A stretch of 48,525 nt of DNA, from positions 1-48,525 of the forward strand of contig JAJDTT010000246.1 in the NCBI GenBank assembly GCA_022827025.1, given 5' to 3'. A program made the position numbers and the translations under genes. The notes beneath the pieces were generated by a model that worked only from the letters and a program-made list of their open reading frames with translations, searched no databases and was not told where the DNA came from. Below, one piece after another: positions 1 to 7,481 of the stretch (its first letter is position 1; the number at the start of each line of letters is the position of its first letter). Source of the DNA: Acidobacteriota bacterium (GTDB taxonomy: Bacteria > Acidobacteriota > UBA6911 > RPQK01 > JAJDTT01).

Positions 1-643
1 CTCCCAGAAAGGTCCCCACGGCCAGCACCAGCCCGGGAATCCACAAGACCTTCCCCTGAGAGACGAAAATGGCGAGAGAGACGACGGTGAAAGCCAGGAT
101 GCTCAACACCTTGACGGCGTTCCCCCGGACCAGGTCCAGCCCGGCCATGGTCGTGGCGGCCAGGACCAGGAAACCGACGCCGGCCTGGACGAATCCGCCA
201 TACACGCCGGTCAGGAAAAAGCTGAATGCCAGCAGCGGAAGGCTCATGCCTCGCTCCCGGCTCTCTTCACCCTTTCTCCCCAGGGGGTCCCAGAGGGTCC
301 ACAACGTCACGGCGATCATGAGGAAGGCCAGGACCTTCCGAAAGGCGGCATCGCCGATGGAGAGGGCGAGGACGGTGCCCGCGACGGCTCCCAGGCTGGC
401 GGGAAGGGCCGCCCAGAGGATGGACCTCCAGTCCACCAGGCGGTTGCGGTGGAATCCCCAGACGGCGCCCACGTTCTGGAAGAAGATGCCCACCCGGTTG
501 GTGCCGTTGGCGACGCTGGCCGGAAGCCCCATGAAGATGAGGATGGGCAGCGTCAGAAAGGAGCCTCCTCCGGCGATGACGTTCAAGGCGCCGGCAACGA
601 TACCGGCCAGGACCAGCAAGGGGTACAGCCACGGATCAGTCAT
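1..643 (-). CDS. TauE/SafE family sulfite exporter-like permease, partial (C-terminus beyond window edge)
   Basis: The minus strand reads open from an ATG at 641-643 to the window edge, about 214 codons with no stop. The N-terminus has hydrophobic helices and the Gly-rich stretch AGGGSFLTLPILIFMGLP at about residues 24-41, followed by ANGTNRVGIFFQN. Both are typical of the TauE/SafE (DUF81) inner-membrane anion or organosulfonate exporters. Further hydrophobic segments and the GVYGGFVQAGVGFL motif at the start of the second half match the family's internal duplication. Family members usually have about 250 residues, so roughly 35-40 are missing. No convincing ribosome site precedes the ATG. 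It lies downstream of the CehA-like gene on the same strand, across a hairpin-repeat cluster. The substrate cannot be told from sequence. Confidence 0.85.
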   Translation of the reverse strand, partial: MTDPWLYPLLVLAGIVAGALNVIAGGGSFLTLPILIFMGLPASVANGTNRVGIFFQNVGAVWGFHRNRLVDWRSILWAALPASLGAVAGTVLALSIGDAAFRKVLAFLMIAVTLWTLWDPLGRKGEESRERGMSLPLLAFSFFLTGVYGGFVQAGVGFLVLAATTMAGLDLVRGNAVKVLSILAFTVVSLAIFVSQGKVLWIPGLVLAVGTFLG

Positions 644-686
644 GACGCAACATCATAGGGGGAAAATCCCAAATCTCAAAAGGAGT

Positions 687-880
687 GGCGGCTTCCAGCC
701 GCCGAACGGGAGCGGCGGTTTCCAGCCGCCGTCCTCCGGAGTGAGCGTAAGCGGACGTAGCGCGAGCGAATACGCCGAGGGGGCGATTGGAAATCGCTTT
801 TTCCACGGGGCGGCTAGAAACCGCCTCTCCTGCCGGGCGATTGGAAATCGCCCCTCCATCTGGGCGATTGGAAATCGCCC
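687..880. repeat. Cluster of six small hairpin repeats with variable stems
   Basis: Six short inverted repeats lie at 687-703, 714-730, 783-797, 809-825, 835-853 and 862-880. Starts are mostly 26-28 bases apart (687 to 714, 809 to 835, 835 to 862). Each has a GGCG/CGCC-type base, a variable inner stem and a small TTTCC/GGAAA-type loop, for example GGGCGATT-GGA-AATCGCCC at 835-853 and GGCGGC-TTCCA-GCCGCC at 687-703. The stem sequence changes on both sides so that pairing is kept. The cluster forms the 3' end of the adjacent CehA-like gene, whose stop codon (814-816) is inside the fourth hairpin. Confidence 0.85.
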
Positions 881-2508
881 CTCCGGTCCGCCAAGCGCCG
901 CTGGAGGATCCGGATGCCGTTCCGGTAGACGCGAAGCACCGATTCCCGGTCGCGGGAACTGGAAAACGAGGCCCGGGAACGAATCTTCTCCACGCTCTCC
1001 TCCATCTCCGCCAACACCTCCCGGGCGACCTCGGGCCGGAAGATGGACCGGCCGTCCAGTTGGAGATAGATGGGGCTGGTGTGGGCGAACAGGGACCGGT
1101 CCAGCTCGTTTTCGGGCAGGTTCGGAGGAATGCGCAGAGCCACCCATCCCGGTTCGGAAACCTGGAGAGGGAAGTCCAGGTCGGCCACGAAATGGCCTTC
1201 CGACGGGCGGCTCGAAACGGAGTGGACGACACGTCCGTTGAAGATCAGCTCCAGGGCCTTGAAGTCCAGGCGGCCCACACCCCGGCCCCGGACCCGCACC
1301 GTCTCTTTTCCGGAAACGGAAACCGTGCCGCCGGGCTGCCGGCCCCCGGCTTCCAACTCCAGAAAAGGACCGTTGGTGATGTAGGAGCGCCCCTGGGAGA
1401 GGACCTCCAGCCATTCACGCTCGGTGACCGGTCCCTCCAACGGCACGTAGACCCGGGAGAAGTCGTAGATGAACCAGTCGGTCCCGGTCGAGAAGGGTAC
1501 CTTCAGTCCCAGGTTCAGGTAGCGGTAGAAGGTCTCGGAGTAGTCTCCCCGTGAGCCGCCGTCGAAGATGTTCTGGGCGTCCACCAGGCCCGCCATCCAG
1601 TTGGGGAGGTCCTCGTGACCGAACGCGTTGTGACACCAGATGATGGTGCCGCCGTCCGTCCGGGCCTGCCGTATCCCCGTCTGCAGGGGGCGTCCGTCGT
1701 TGCCCGCACCCATGATGCCGGGCCCGATGCTCACCGGACGGATCAGCTTGAGCAGGTTCAGGAGCATCACGTGGCCGTAGCCCTGCTCCCCCGAGCCGAA
1801 GTTGTGGCGGTGCTCCTGGCCCCAGCCGAAGTCGATTCCGCCGCCTGAGAGCCTTTCAAGATCCGCCCGGGTGAAACCGTTGGTCGTATAGCGGGCCTCG
1901 TCGGGCATTCTCCGCAGGTAGGAGACGAACAATAGATCCAGTCCGTCCCCGAGGGGCACGTCCCGCAGGTATCGCTCGGCGTCCCGGAAGGTGATTCTCG
2001 CGAGGTGGAGATGGGTATTTCCGGACTTCAAGCCCCTGGCCCGCGGGTCATAGATGCGGCGCAGCGGCAACCGGATCTCCGCCCGGTCCTTTCCCGACAG
2101 GTCCAGGGACGTTGTCGTCTTCTCCGTTTCCAGTCCATGCAGCGCCTCGATCCGGAGCCGGGTCCGGGGAACCGCAAGCTCGGCGGACGGAGGCAGCGTG
2201 TGCCACCCCCGGGACCGGTGAAAGAGCCCCGGCAGTTCCAGCGCCTCCTCCTGGCCTTCAGGAGTGATCCGGATCAACCCGGGGAGCTCGGCCCCGGATC
2301 CCTCTTCCGTCAAGGTCACCCTCAGCGTGCAGACCTCGTGACCGGTCAAGGCACCCGCTCCCACCGGACGGGCCAGGGCGGCGACGTTGTGCCGCTTGAG
2401 AAAGGCGGCGCGGGTGCTCTCGTGCGCGGGGACCGGAATCAACTGCAAAAGGATTGCCGCCAAAAGGACACTCATCGCCAGCGCGGATCGGGGAAACGGA
2501 TCCTTCAT
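814..2508 (-). CDS. Exported CehA/McbA family metallohydrolase (PHP-like)
   Basis: A 564-residue protein. The ATG at 2506-2508 is preceded by GAGGAGG at good spacing and gives a signal peptide (SALAMSVLLAAILLQLIPVPA), so this start is preferred over a more distal one. The central part resembles the CehA/McbA branch of the PHP superfamily: SGNTHLHLA (His-x-His), GWGQEHRHNFG, IIWCHNAFGHED and FSTGTDWFIYD are likely metal ligands. Characterised relatives hydrolyse carbamates such as carbaryl, or phosphoesters; the substrate here is unknown and the location is probably periplasmic. The last roughly 25 residues (DFQSPRWRGDFQSPGRRGGF) are encoded by the hairpin repeats at 809-880, so the C-terminal tail is probably a repeat-derived addition rather than part of the fold. 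It is divergent from the efflux genes at 2867. Confidence 0.8.
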   Translation of the reverse strand: MKDPFPRSALAMSVLLAAILLQLIPVPAHESTRAAFLKRHNVAALARPVGAGALTGHEVCTLRVTLTEEGSGAELPGLIRITPEGQEEALELPGLFHRSRGWHTLPPSAELAVPRTRLRIEALHGLETEKTTTSLDLSGKDRAEIRLPLRRIYDPRARGLKSGNTHLHLARITFRDAERYLRDVPLGDGLDLLFVSYLRRMPDEARYTTNGFTRADLERLSGGGIDFGWGQEHRHNFGSGEQGYGHVMLLNLLKLIRPVSIGPGIMGAGNDGRPLQTGIRQARTDGGTIIWCHNAFGHEDLPNWMAGLVDAQNIFDGGSRGDYSETFYRYLNLGLKVPFSTGTDWFIYDFSRVYVPLEGPVTEREWLEVLSQGRSYITNGPFLELEAGGRQPGGTVSVSGKETVRVRGRGVGRLDFKALELIFNGRVVHSVSSRPSEGHFVADLDFPLQVSEPGWVALRIPPNLPENELDRSLFAHTSPIYLQLDGRSIFRPEVAREVLAEMEESVEKIRSRASFSSSRDRESVLRVYRNGIRILQRRLADRRGDFQSPRWRGDFQSPGRRGGF

Positions 2509-2866
2509 GGAGGCCTCCTCATCGGGGTGTGTTCGCGCGATCTTACCAGCCCGTGGCAAGAGTCGTCGCGGCATTCGACCGTCCCTGCATCCCGGCGGAC
2601 TACGTTGCTATGGGCGCACATACTCCCAGTATGCACCCGAATCGCGCCTTGTCCGGCGGGCGCAGGAACGGTCTCGGTGCTCGCGAGACTTTTGCCACGG
2701 ACTGTCGCCACCTCCCGCTTCGGGTCAGGAAACCGGAAGAGCGGAGCACCGGATTTCGATTCCGAGGGAACGAACAGGCCCAGCCCTTCGTATAGTATGC
2801 TGAAAGTCGAAGCGCCGCCCCGGTTTGGAATCCATCAGCTATCGGCGGCTCCTCTCGTGGTCCGCA
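2509..2866. other. Divergent intergenic region with long palindrome
   Basis: A 358-base gene-free stretch between the CehA-like gene (minus) and the efflux adaptor (plus). Most of it is the 158-base imperfect palindrome described separately. A TATAGT hexamer at 2791-2796 could be a -10 element for the efflux genes, but no good -35 lies 16-18 bases upstream. No ORF with coding character is evident. Confidence 0.5.
2547..2704. repeat. 158-base imperfect palindrome, MITE-like
   Basis: The outer 18-base arms (2547-2564 and 2687-2704) are inverted copies matching at 16 of 18 positions; the right arm read on the minus strand is CAGTCCGTGGCAAAAGTC. A second arm pair is nested inside at 2577-2599 and 2652-2673 (GACCGTCCCTGC... 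against its complement). The centre holds a perfect CATACT-CCC-AGTATG hairpin at 2619-2633. The same terminal sequence with one change occurs at 38752-38769. No target-site duplication is obvious, and there is no transposase gene, so a non-autonomous element or structured repeat is the likely reading. Confidence 0.65.
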
Positions 2867-4081
2867 ATGAAGATCCGGGTGAAGGTATACGGTTTCCTGA
2901 TCATGGTGGCGATTCTGGCCGCCGCCTGGCACTTTGGATCTCCCTACCTGGACAAGGACTCCGGAGATCCGTCCGCGGATGCCTCGCAGGAAGAAAAACC
3001 GGAGGACGGAGCGATCCCGGTCGAGCTGGACCAGGTCCGTCAGGGCGCCATCTCCTCGTTCCTGACCTCGACGTCCAACCTGCGGGCCCTGCGTGAAGTG
3101 GAGCTCATGGCCCAGGCGGAAGGGACCGTTCGCAGCGTCCTGGCCGAAGAGGGGGATTATGTCCGCGAGGGACAGATCTTGTGCGTCCTGGACGACCGGG
3201 AGCTGGTGATCCGCCTCCGGCTCACCGAGGAGAAGCTGGCCCAGACCCGAATCCAGTTGGAAAAGGCCCGGATCCGGGGCCAGAAGGCACAGGTGCAGAT
3301 CAAGAACACCGCCTTGGAGCTGGACCGGAAGGAGCGGGCCTACGCCGATGACCTGGTGAGCGAGGAGGAAGTGGCCACGCTCCGCTACCAGATCGCCGAG
3401 TTGGAGCACGACGAGCGCGCCGCCGCGTCCGAAGTCCGGGAATTCACCCACCGGGTCAGCGAATTGGAAGCCGAGATCGAGCAGGTCAAGCTGGAGATCT
3501 CCCGCAGCGAGCTTCGCGCCCCCTTCTCCGGCCGTATCACCCTGCGGACCGTCGAACTGGGCCAGACGATCCGCGGATCGGATTCGCTCTTCCGTTTGGG
3601 CGCCTTTTCCCCGCTGTACGCGGACGTCCACGTCGCCGAGCGGGAAGTCCGGCTGGTCCGTCCCGGACAGGCGGCCTCCATCGGTTTCGACGCCGGAGGG
3701 GCGGAGTCCATCGAGGGGCGAGTGATCCGAATCAGCCCCGTGGTGGACGAATCCACCGGAACGGTCAAGGTCACCGTCGAGCTGGTAGCGACCAATGTGC
3801 TCTTCCGGCCGGGAGCCTTCGTCCGGGTCGACATCCGGACCGACACTCGGGAGAACGCCACCATCATCCCCCGGAGGGCGCTCCGGGAGCAGGACGGCGA
3901 GAGCTTCGTCTTCCTGGTCCGGGATGGAGTCGCCCACCGCCGTCCGGTCCGGTTGGGCTATCAGCGGGACCAGGCCGTCGAGGTCCTGGAGGGCGTCGCC
4001 CCCGGCGACTCTCTCGTGGTCGCCGGCCAAGGCCAGTTGAACGAGGGAGCCAAGGTCCGGGTCACCGGCCCGAGTTCGTGA
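2867..4081 (+). CDS. RND efflux periplasmic adaptor (membrane fusion protein)
   Basis: A 404-residue protein counted from the ATG at 2867; a TTG further upstream (2825) is in frame, but the ATG directly precedes the signal anchor (VYGFLIMVAILAAAWHF). It has the usual MFP order: a lipoyl/barrel-sandwich half-motif (AQAEGTVRSVLAEEGDYVREGQIL), an alpha-helical hairpin of about 100 residues rich in Glu/Arg/Leu, the second lipoyl half (LRAPFSGRITLRTVELGQTI), a beta-barrel, and a C-terminal membrane-proximal domain (RRALREQDGESFVFLV). It would link an inner-membrane RND pump to an outer-membrane channel. The first RND permease begins 10 bases downstream, so the three genes are almost certainly one operon. 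No regulator is adjacent, and the substrate class is unknown. Confidence 0.93.
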   Translation: MKIRVKVYGFLIMVAILAAAWHFGSPYLDKDSGDPSADASQEEKPEDGAIPVELDQVRQGAISSFLTSTSNLRALREVELMAQAEGTVRSVLAEEGDYVREGQILCVLDDRELVIRLRLTEEKLAQTRIQLEKARIRGQKAQVQIKNTALELDRKERAYADDLVSEEEVATLRYQIAELEHDERAAASEVREFTHRVSELEAEIEQVKLEISRSELRAPFSGRITLRTVELGQTIRGSDSLFRLGAFSPLYADVHVAEREVRLVRPGQAASIGFDAGGAESIEGRVIRISPVVDESTGTVKVTVELVATNVLFRPGAFVRVDIRTDTRENATIIPRRALREQDGESFVFLVRDGVAHRRPVRLGYQRDQAVEVLEGVAPGDSLVVAGQGQLNEGAKVRVTGPSS

Positions 4082-4091
4082 CCGCGAGCCG

Positions 4092-7000
4092 ATGAGAACC
4101 GTCAGGACCGCGATCCGCCGCCCGGTCACCGTCTCCATGTTCGTGGTGGCCGTCTGCCTCTTCGGGGCGGTTTCGGTGGACCGGCTCTCGCTGGATCTCC
4201 TGCCCGACATCTCCTATCCCTCGCTGACGATTCAGACCGAGTTCGAAGACGCGGCTCCGGAAGAGGTCGAGGCGCTGGTGACCCGTCCCGTGGAGGAGAA
4301 CGTCGGGGTGGTTCCCGGCCTCTCCCGCATCAGCTCGATTTCCCGCCCGGGCCAGTCGGAAGTGATCCTGGAGTTCGGCTGGGACACGGACATGGACCTG
4401 GCGGTCATGGACGTGAGGGAGAAGCTGGATCTGGCCAACCTCCCGATCGAAGCGGACAAGCCGGTGATCCTGCGCTTCGATCCCGCCTATGACCCGGTCA
4501 TGAGGCTTCATCTGCATGGAGACGCCCCCCTCAGCCGAATCCGGGACCTGGCCGAGCGCAAAGTGAAGCAGGGGCTGGAATCGGCCTCGGGAGTGGCGGC
4601 GGTCAAGGTGGCGGGCGGCCGGGAAGAGCAGATCCGGATCGAGATCGACGAGAAACGGCTGGCCGAGCTGAACATTCCGGTCAGCGAGGTCAGCAGTGTG
4701 ATTCGCGAGGCCAACCTCAATCAGGCCAGCGGGAGCCTGTATGACCTGGACGCCAACTACCTGGTCCGGGTGCTCAACGAATTCCAATCGGTAAGGGAGA
4801 TCCGCAACCTCATCATTCGGGATCTGGACGGACGCCAGGTGGTTCTGGGAGACGTGGCCCGGGTCTGGCGGGGGACCAAGGAGCGGGACGTCATCTCCCG
4901 CTTCAACGGCCGGGAGAGTGTGGAGCTGCGCGTCTACAAGGAGGGCGACGCCAACGCGGTGGCGGTTTCCGAAGCGGTGCGGGAACGCCTGGAGCAGCTC
5001 AAGGAGCAGAAGACCTATCCCGGCGAGCTGACCCACGAGATCGTCTACGACCAGGCGCAGTTCATCAATCTGGCGATTCGGAACGTCGCCGCCGCTGCCC
5101 TCCTGGGAGGTTTGCTGGCCACGTTCGTGCTGTTCGTCTTCCTCAGGGACCTTCGCAGCACCGCCACCATCGGCCTCTCCATCCCGATTTCCGTCATGGC
5201 CACGTTCACCTTGATGCACCAGACCGGCGTGACCCTGAACATCATGTCGCTGGGCGGCGTGGCTCTGGGCGTCGGGATGCTGGTGGACAACTCCATCGTG
5301 GTATTGGAATCGATCCACCGGCATCGCCGGCGGAACCCGGATCTGGCGGAGGCGGTCTACCGGGGCACCCGTGAGGTCGGGAAGGCGGTGGCGGCGTCGA
5401 CGCTGACCACGGTGGCCGTCTTTCTGCCGATGATCTTCGTGGAGGGGATTGCGGGCCAGCTCTTCAAGGATCAGGCCCTGACCATCACCTACGCCCTGCT
5501 CGCCTCCCTGGCCGTCGCCCTCACCGTCATTCCCATGGTCCTGTCCCGGCGGAGGATCGCGGTGGAGCCGGTCCAGCGGTCCGGAAACGGGCAGGCCCCC
5601 GCCGCGGGCGGAGAGGAGGGCCGGCTGGCGCGCCTGGTCCGGGCCGCGGGACGCGGGGGCGCACGGGTCTTGAAATTCCTCACTGTGGATCTGGTTCTCG
5701 TCGTCGTTGGCGACCTGCGGCGATTGCTCAGGACTCTGGGAAGAGGCCTGTTGAAACTCTTGAACCCGTTGCTGGGGCGGGTCGACTCCGGCTTCGAGTC
5801 TCTGCGGCGAATTTATCCCCGCCTCCTGGCCTGGTCTCTCGACCACAAGGGGAGCGTATTGGCTCTCACCTTGGGACTGGTGGTCGGCAGCGCCGGTCTG
5901 GCCCGGTTCCTGGGAGCCGAGTTGATCCCCTCCCTGGTTCAGGGAAAGTTCTCCTTCGAGATCGAGCTTCCCCAAGGGAAGCCGCTGGAAGAGACCGATC
6001 GGATCATCCGGGAAGTCGAGAGCCGGGTGTTGGATCTGGAGGGCGTGGCCACCGTCTTCTCCAGCGTGGGAGGAGGGGCCGATGACCAGTTCGCGGCGGG
6101 TCCCCTCGAAGAGCACCGGGGCTGGATTCACGTCTCCATGAACGACGGCCGGGACAAAGCGGGCGAGGAGAGGGTGATCGACCGCACCAGAAGCCTGCTG
6201 GGACAATATCCGGGACTCACCCACCTGTTCGGGCGTCCCACCCTGTTCAGCTTCAGAGAGCCGGTGGAGGTGGAGATCTACAGCTACGACCTGGCGGCGC
6301 AACGGAGCATCGCCGAGGAGGTGATGGCGCGGCTCTCCGGGGTCGACGGCATTGCCGACGTTCAGAGTTCGACCCGATTGGGGAACCCCGAGGTCCAGAT
6401 CAGTTTCCGGCGGGAGCAGTTGGCCCGGCTGGGTCTGGACGAGGGTCAGGCGGCCGAGATCGTGAGAAGCAAGATCCGCGGCGACGTCGCCTCCCGCTAC
6501 CGGGACCAGGAGCGGCAGCTCGATATCCTGGTCCAGGCGGCCGAATCGGATCGGGACGCCATTCAGGATATTCGCGACCTGGTCATCAACACCCGCCAGG
6601 ATGGTGCCGGCGCCGCCGGAAATCGGAGTGGCGCCCAGTCCCGTGCGTTCGGCGAACGCTCCGGTGAAGGCGGCACGGGGTCCGGATCGAATCCGGGACG
6701 GTCGGAGGTGGATTCCGAGACCGGGGAAGGGGATTCCCAGGTTCCGATCCGGTTGGGGTCCGTGGCCCGGGTTCAGCTCGCGCGGGGACCCGGCGAGATA
6801 CGCCGGGTCGGTTCCCAGCGCGCGGCCGTGGTGTCGGCCAATCTGGCAGGAGCGGATCTGGGCACCGTCGCCCAAGAGATCGAGGCCCAGCTCTCCGGGA
6901 TGACCCGAGATCTGCCGCCCGATTCGGTGGTGACTCTGGGCGGACAACACCGGGAGTACGACCGTTCCCGGAGCAGCCTGCTCTTCGCCCTGGCGCTCGC

Positions 7001-7481
7001 GGTGCTCCTGGTCTACCTGGTGATGGCGTCGCAATTCGAGTCCCTGGTCCACCCTTTCGTCATCCTGTTCACGGTTCCGGTGGCCCTGGTGGGCGTGGTG
7101 GCGGCTCTTTTCGTGACCGGTTCCACGGTCAGCGTCATGGTCCTGCTGGGCGTGATCATCCTCGTCGGGATCGTGGTGAACAACGGAATCGTCCTGATCG
7201 ACTACACGAATCAGCTCCGCCACCGGGGGTTGAGCCGCCGGGAGGCGCTGATCGAGGCGGGGCAAGTGCGCTTGCGGCCCATCCTCATGACCACCTTGAC
7301 CACGGTCCTGGGACTGCTTCCCATGGCCCTGGGCTGGGGCGAGGGCTCGGAGGTGCGAACCCCCATGGCCATTACCGTGATGGGCGGACTGCTTTTCGCC
7401 ACGCTCCTGACGTTGATCCTGGTGCCGGTGCTCTACGAGGGACTGGACAGCAAGTCGGAGGCATCGAGCCATGCGGGATGA
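4092..7481 (+). CDS. RND efflux permease, first of two
   Basis: A 1129-residue inner-membrane pump of the AcrB/HAE1 type. TM1 (PVTVSMFVVAVCLFGAV) is followed by the first porter loop, TM2-6 including the TM4 proton-relay motif GVGMLVDNSIVVLE, then TM7, a second porter loop and TM8-12 with GIIILVGIVVNNGIVLID-like helices (VILVGIVVNNGIVLIDY). The Asp of VDN is kept; the second Asp of AcrB is Asn, which is common in this branch. There are two oddities: a long basic linker between TM6 and TM7 (about residues 485-575), and a Gly/Ser-rich insert at about residues 836-882, just before VPIRLGSVARVQL, where relatives have a short turn. The 3' end overlaps the next permease by 11 bases. Confidence 0.95.
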   Translation: MRTVRTAIRRPVTVSMFVVAVCLFGAVSVDRLSLDLLPDISYPSLTIQTEFEDAAPEEVEALVTRPVEENVGVVPGLSRISSISRPGQSEVILEFGWDTDMDLAVMDVREKLDLANLPIEADKPVILRFDPAYDPVMRLHLHGDAPLSRIRDLAERKVKQGLESASGVAAVKVAGGREEQIRIEIDEKRLAELNIPVSEVSSVIREANLNQASGSLYDLDANYLVRVLNEFQSVREIRNLIIRDLDGRQVVLGDVARVWRGTKERDVISRFNGRESVELRVYKEGDANAVAVSEAVRERLEQLKEQKTYPGELTHEIVYDQAQFINLAIRNVAAAALLGGLLATFVLFVFLRDLRSTATIGLSIPISVMATFTLMHQTGVTLNIMSLGGVALGVGMLVDNSIVVLESIHRHRRRNPDLAEAVYRGTREVGKAVAASTLTTVAVFLPMIFVEGIAGQLFKDQALTITYALLASLAVALTVIPMVLSRRRIAVEPVQRSGNGQAPAAGGEEGRLARLVRAAGRGGARVLKFLTVDLVLVVVGDLRRLLRTLGRGLLKLLNPLLGRVDSGFESLRRIYPRLLAWSLDHKGSVLALTLGLVVGSAGLARFLGAELIPSLVQGKFSFEIELPQGKPLEETDRIIREVESRVLDLEGVATVFSSVGGGADDQFAAGPLEEHRGWIHVSMNDGRDKAGEERVIDRTRSLLGQYPGLTHLFGRPTLFSFREPVEVEIYSYDLAAQRSIAEEVMARLSGVDGIADVQSSTRLGNPEVQISFRREQLARLGLDEGQAAEIVRSKIRGDVASRYRDQERQLDILVQAAESDRDAIQDIRDLVINTRQDGAGAAGNRSGAQSRAFGERSGEGGTGSGSNPGRSEVDSETGEGDSQVPIRLGSVARVQLARGPGEIRRVGSQRAAVVSANLAGADLGTVAQEIEAQLSGMTRDLPPDSVVTLGGQHREYDRSRSSLLFALALAVLLVYLVMASQFESLVHPFVILFTVPVALVGVVAALFVTGSTVSVMVLLGVIILVGIVVNNGIVLIDYTNQLRHRGLSRREALIEAGQVRLRPILMTTLTTVLGLLPMALGWGEGSEVRTPMAITVMGGLLFATLLTLILVPVLYEGLDSKSEASSHAG

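Noticed and set aside
783-802. Intrinsic terminator (GCGATT-GGA-AATCGC followed by TTTTT on the plus strand)
   Set aside because: It has terminator shape on the plus strand only, but both flanking genes are on the minus strand; it is better explained as one unit of the hairpin cluster.
687-880. CRISPR array
   Set aside because: The regular spacing of about 27 bases is due to palindromic units that vary in sequence with only short linkers; there are no constant repeats with unique spacers and no cas genes.
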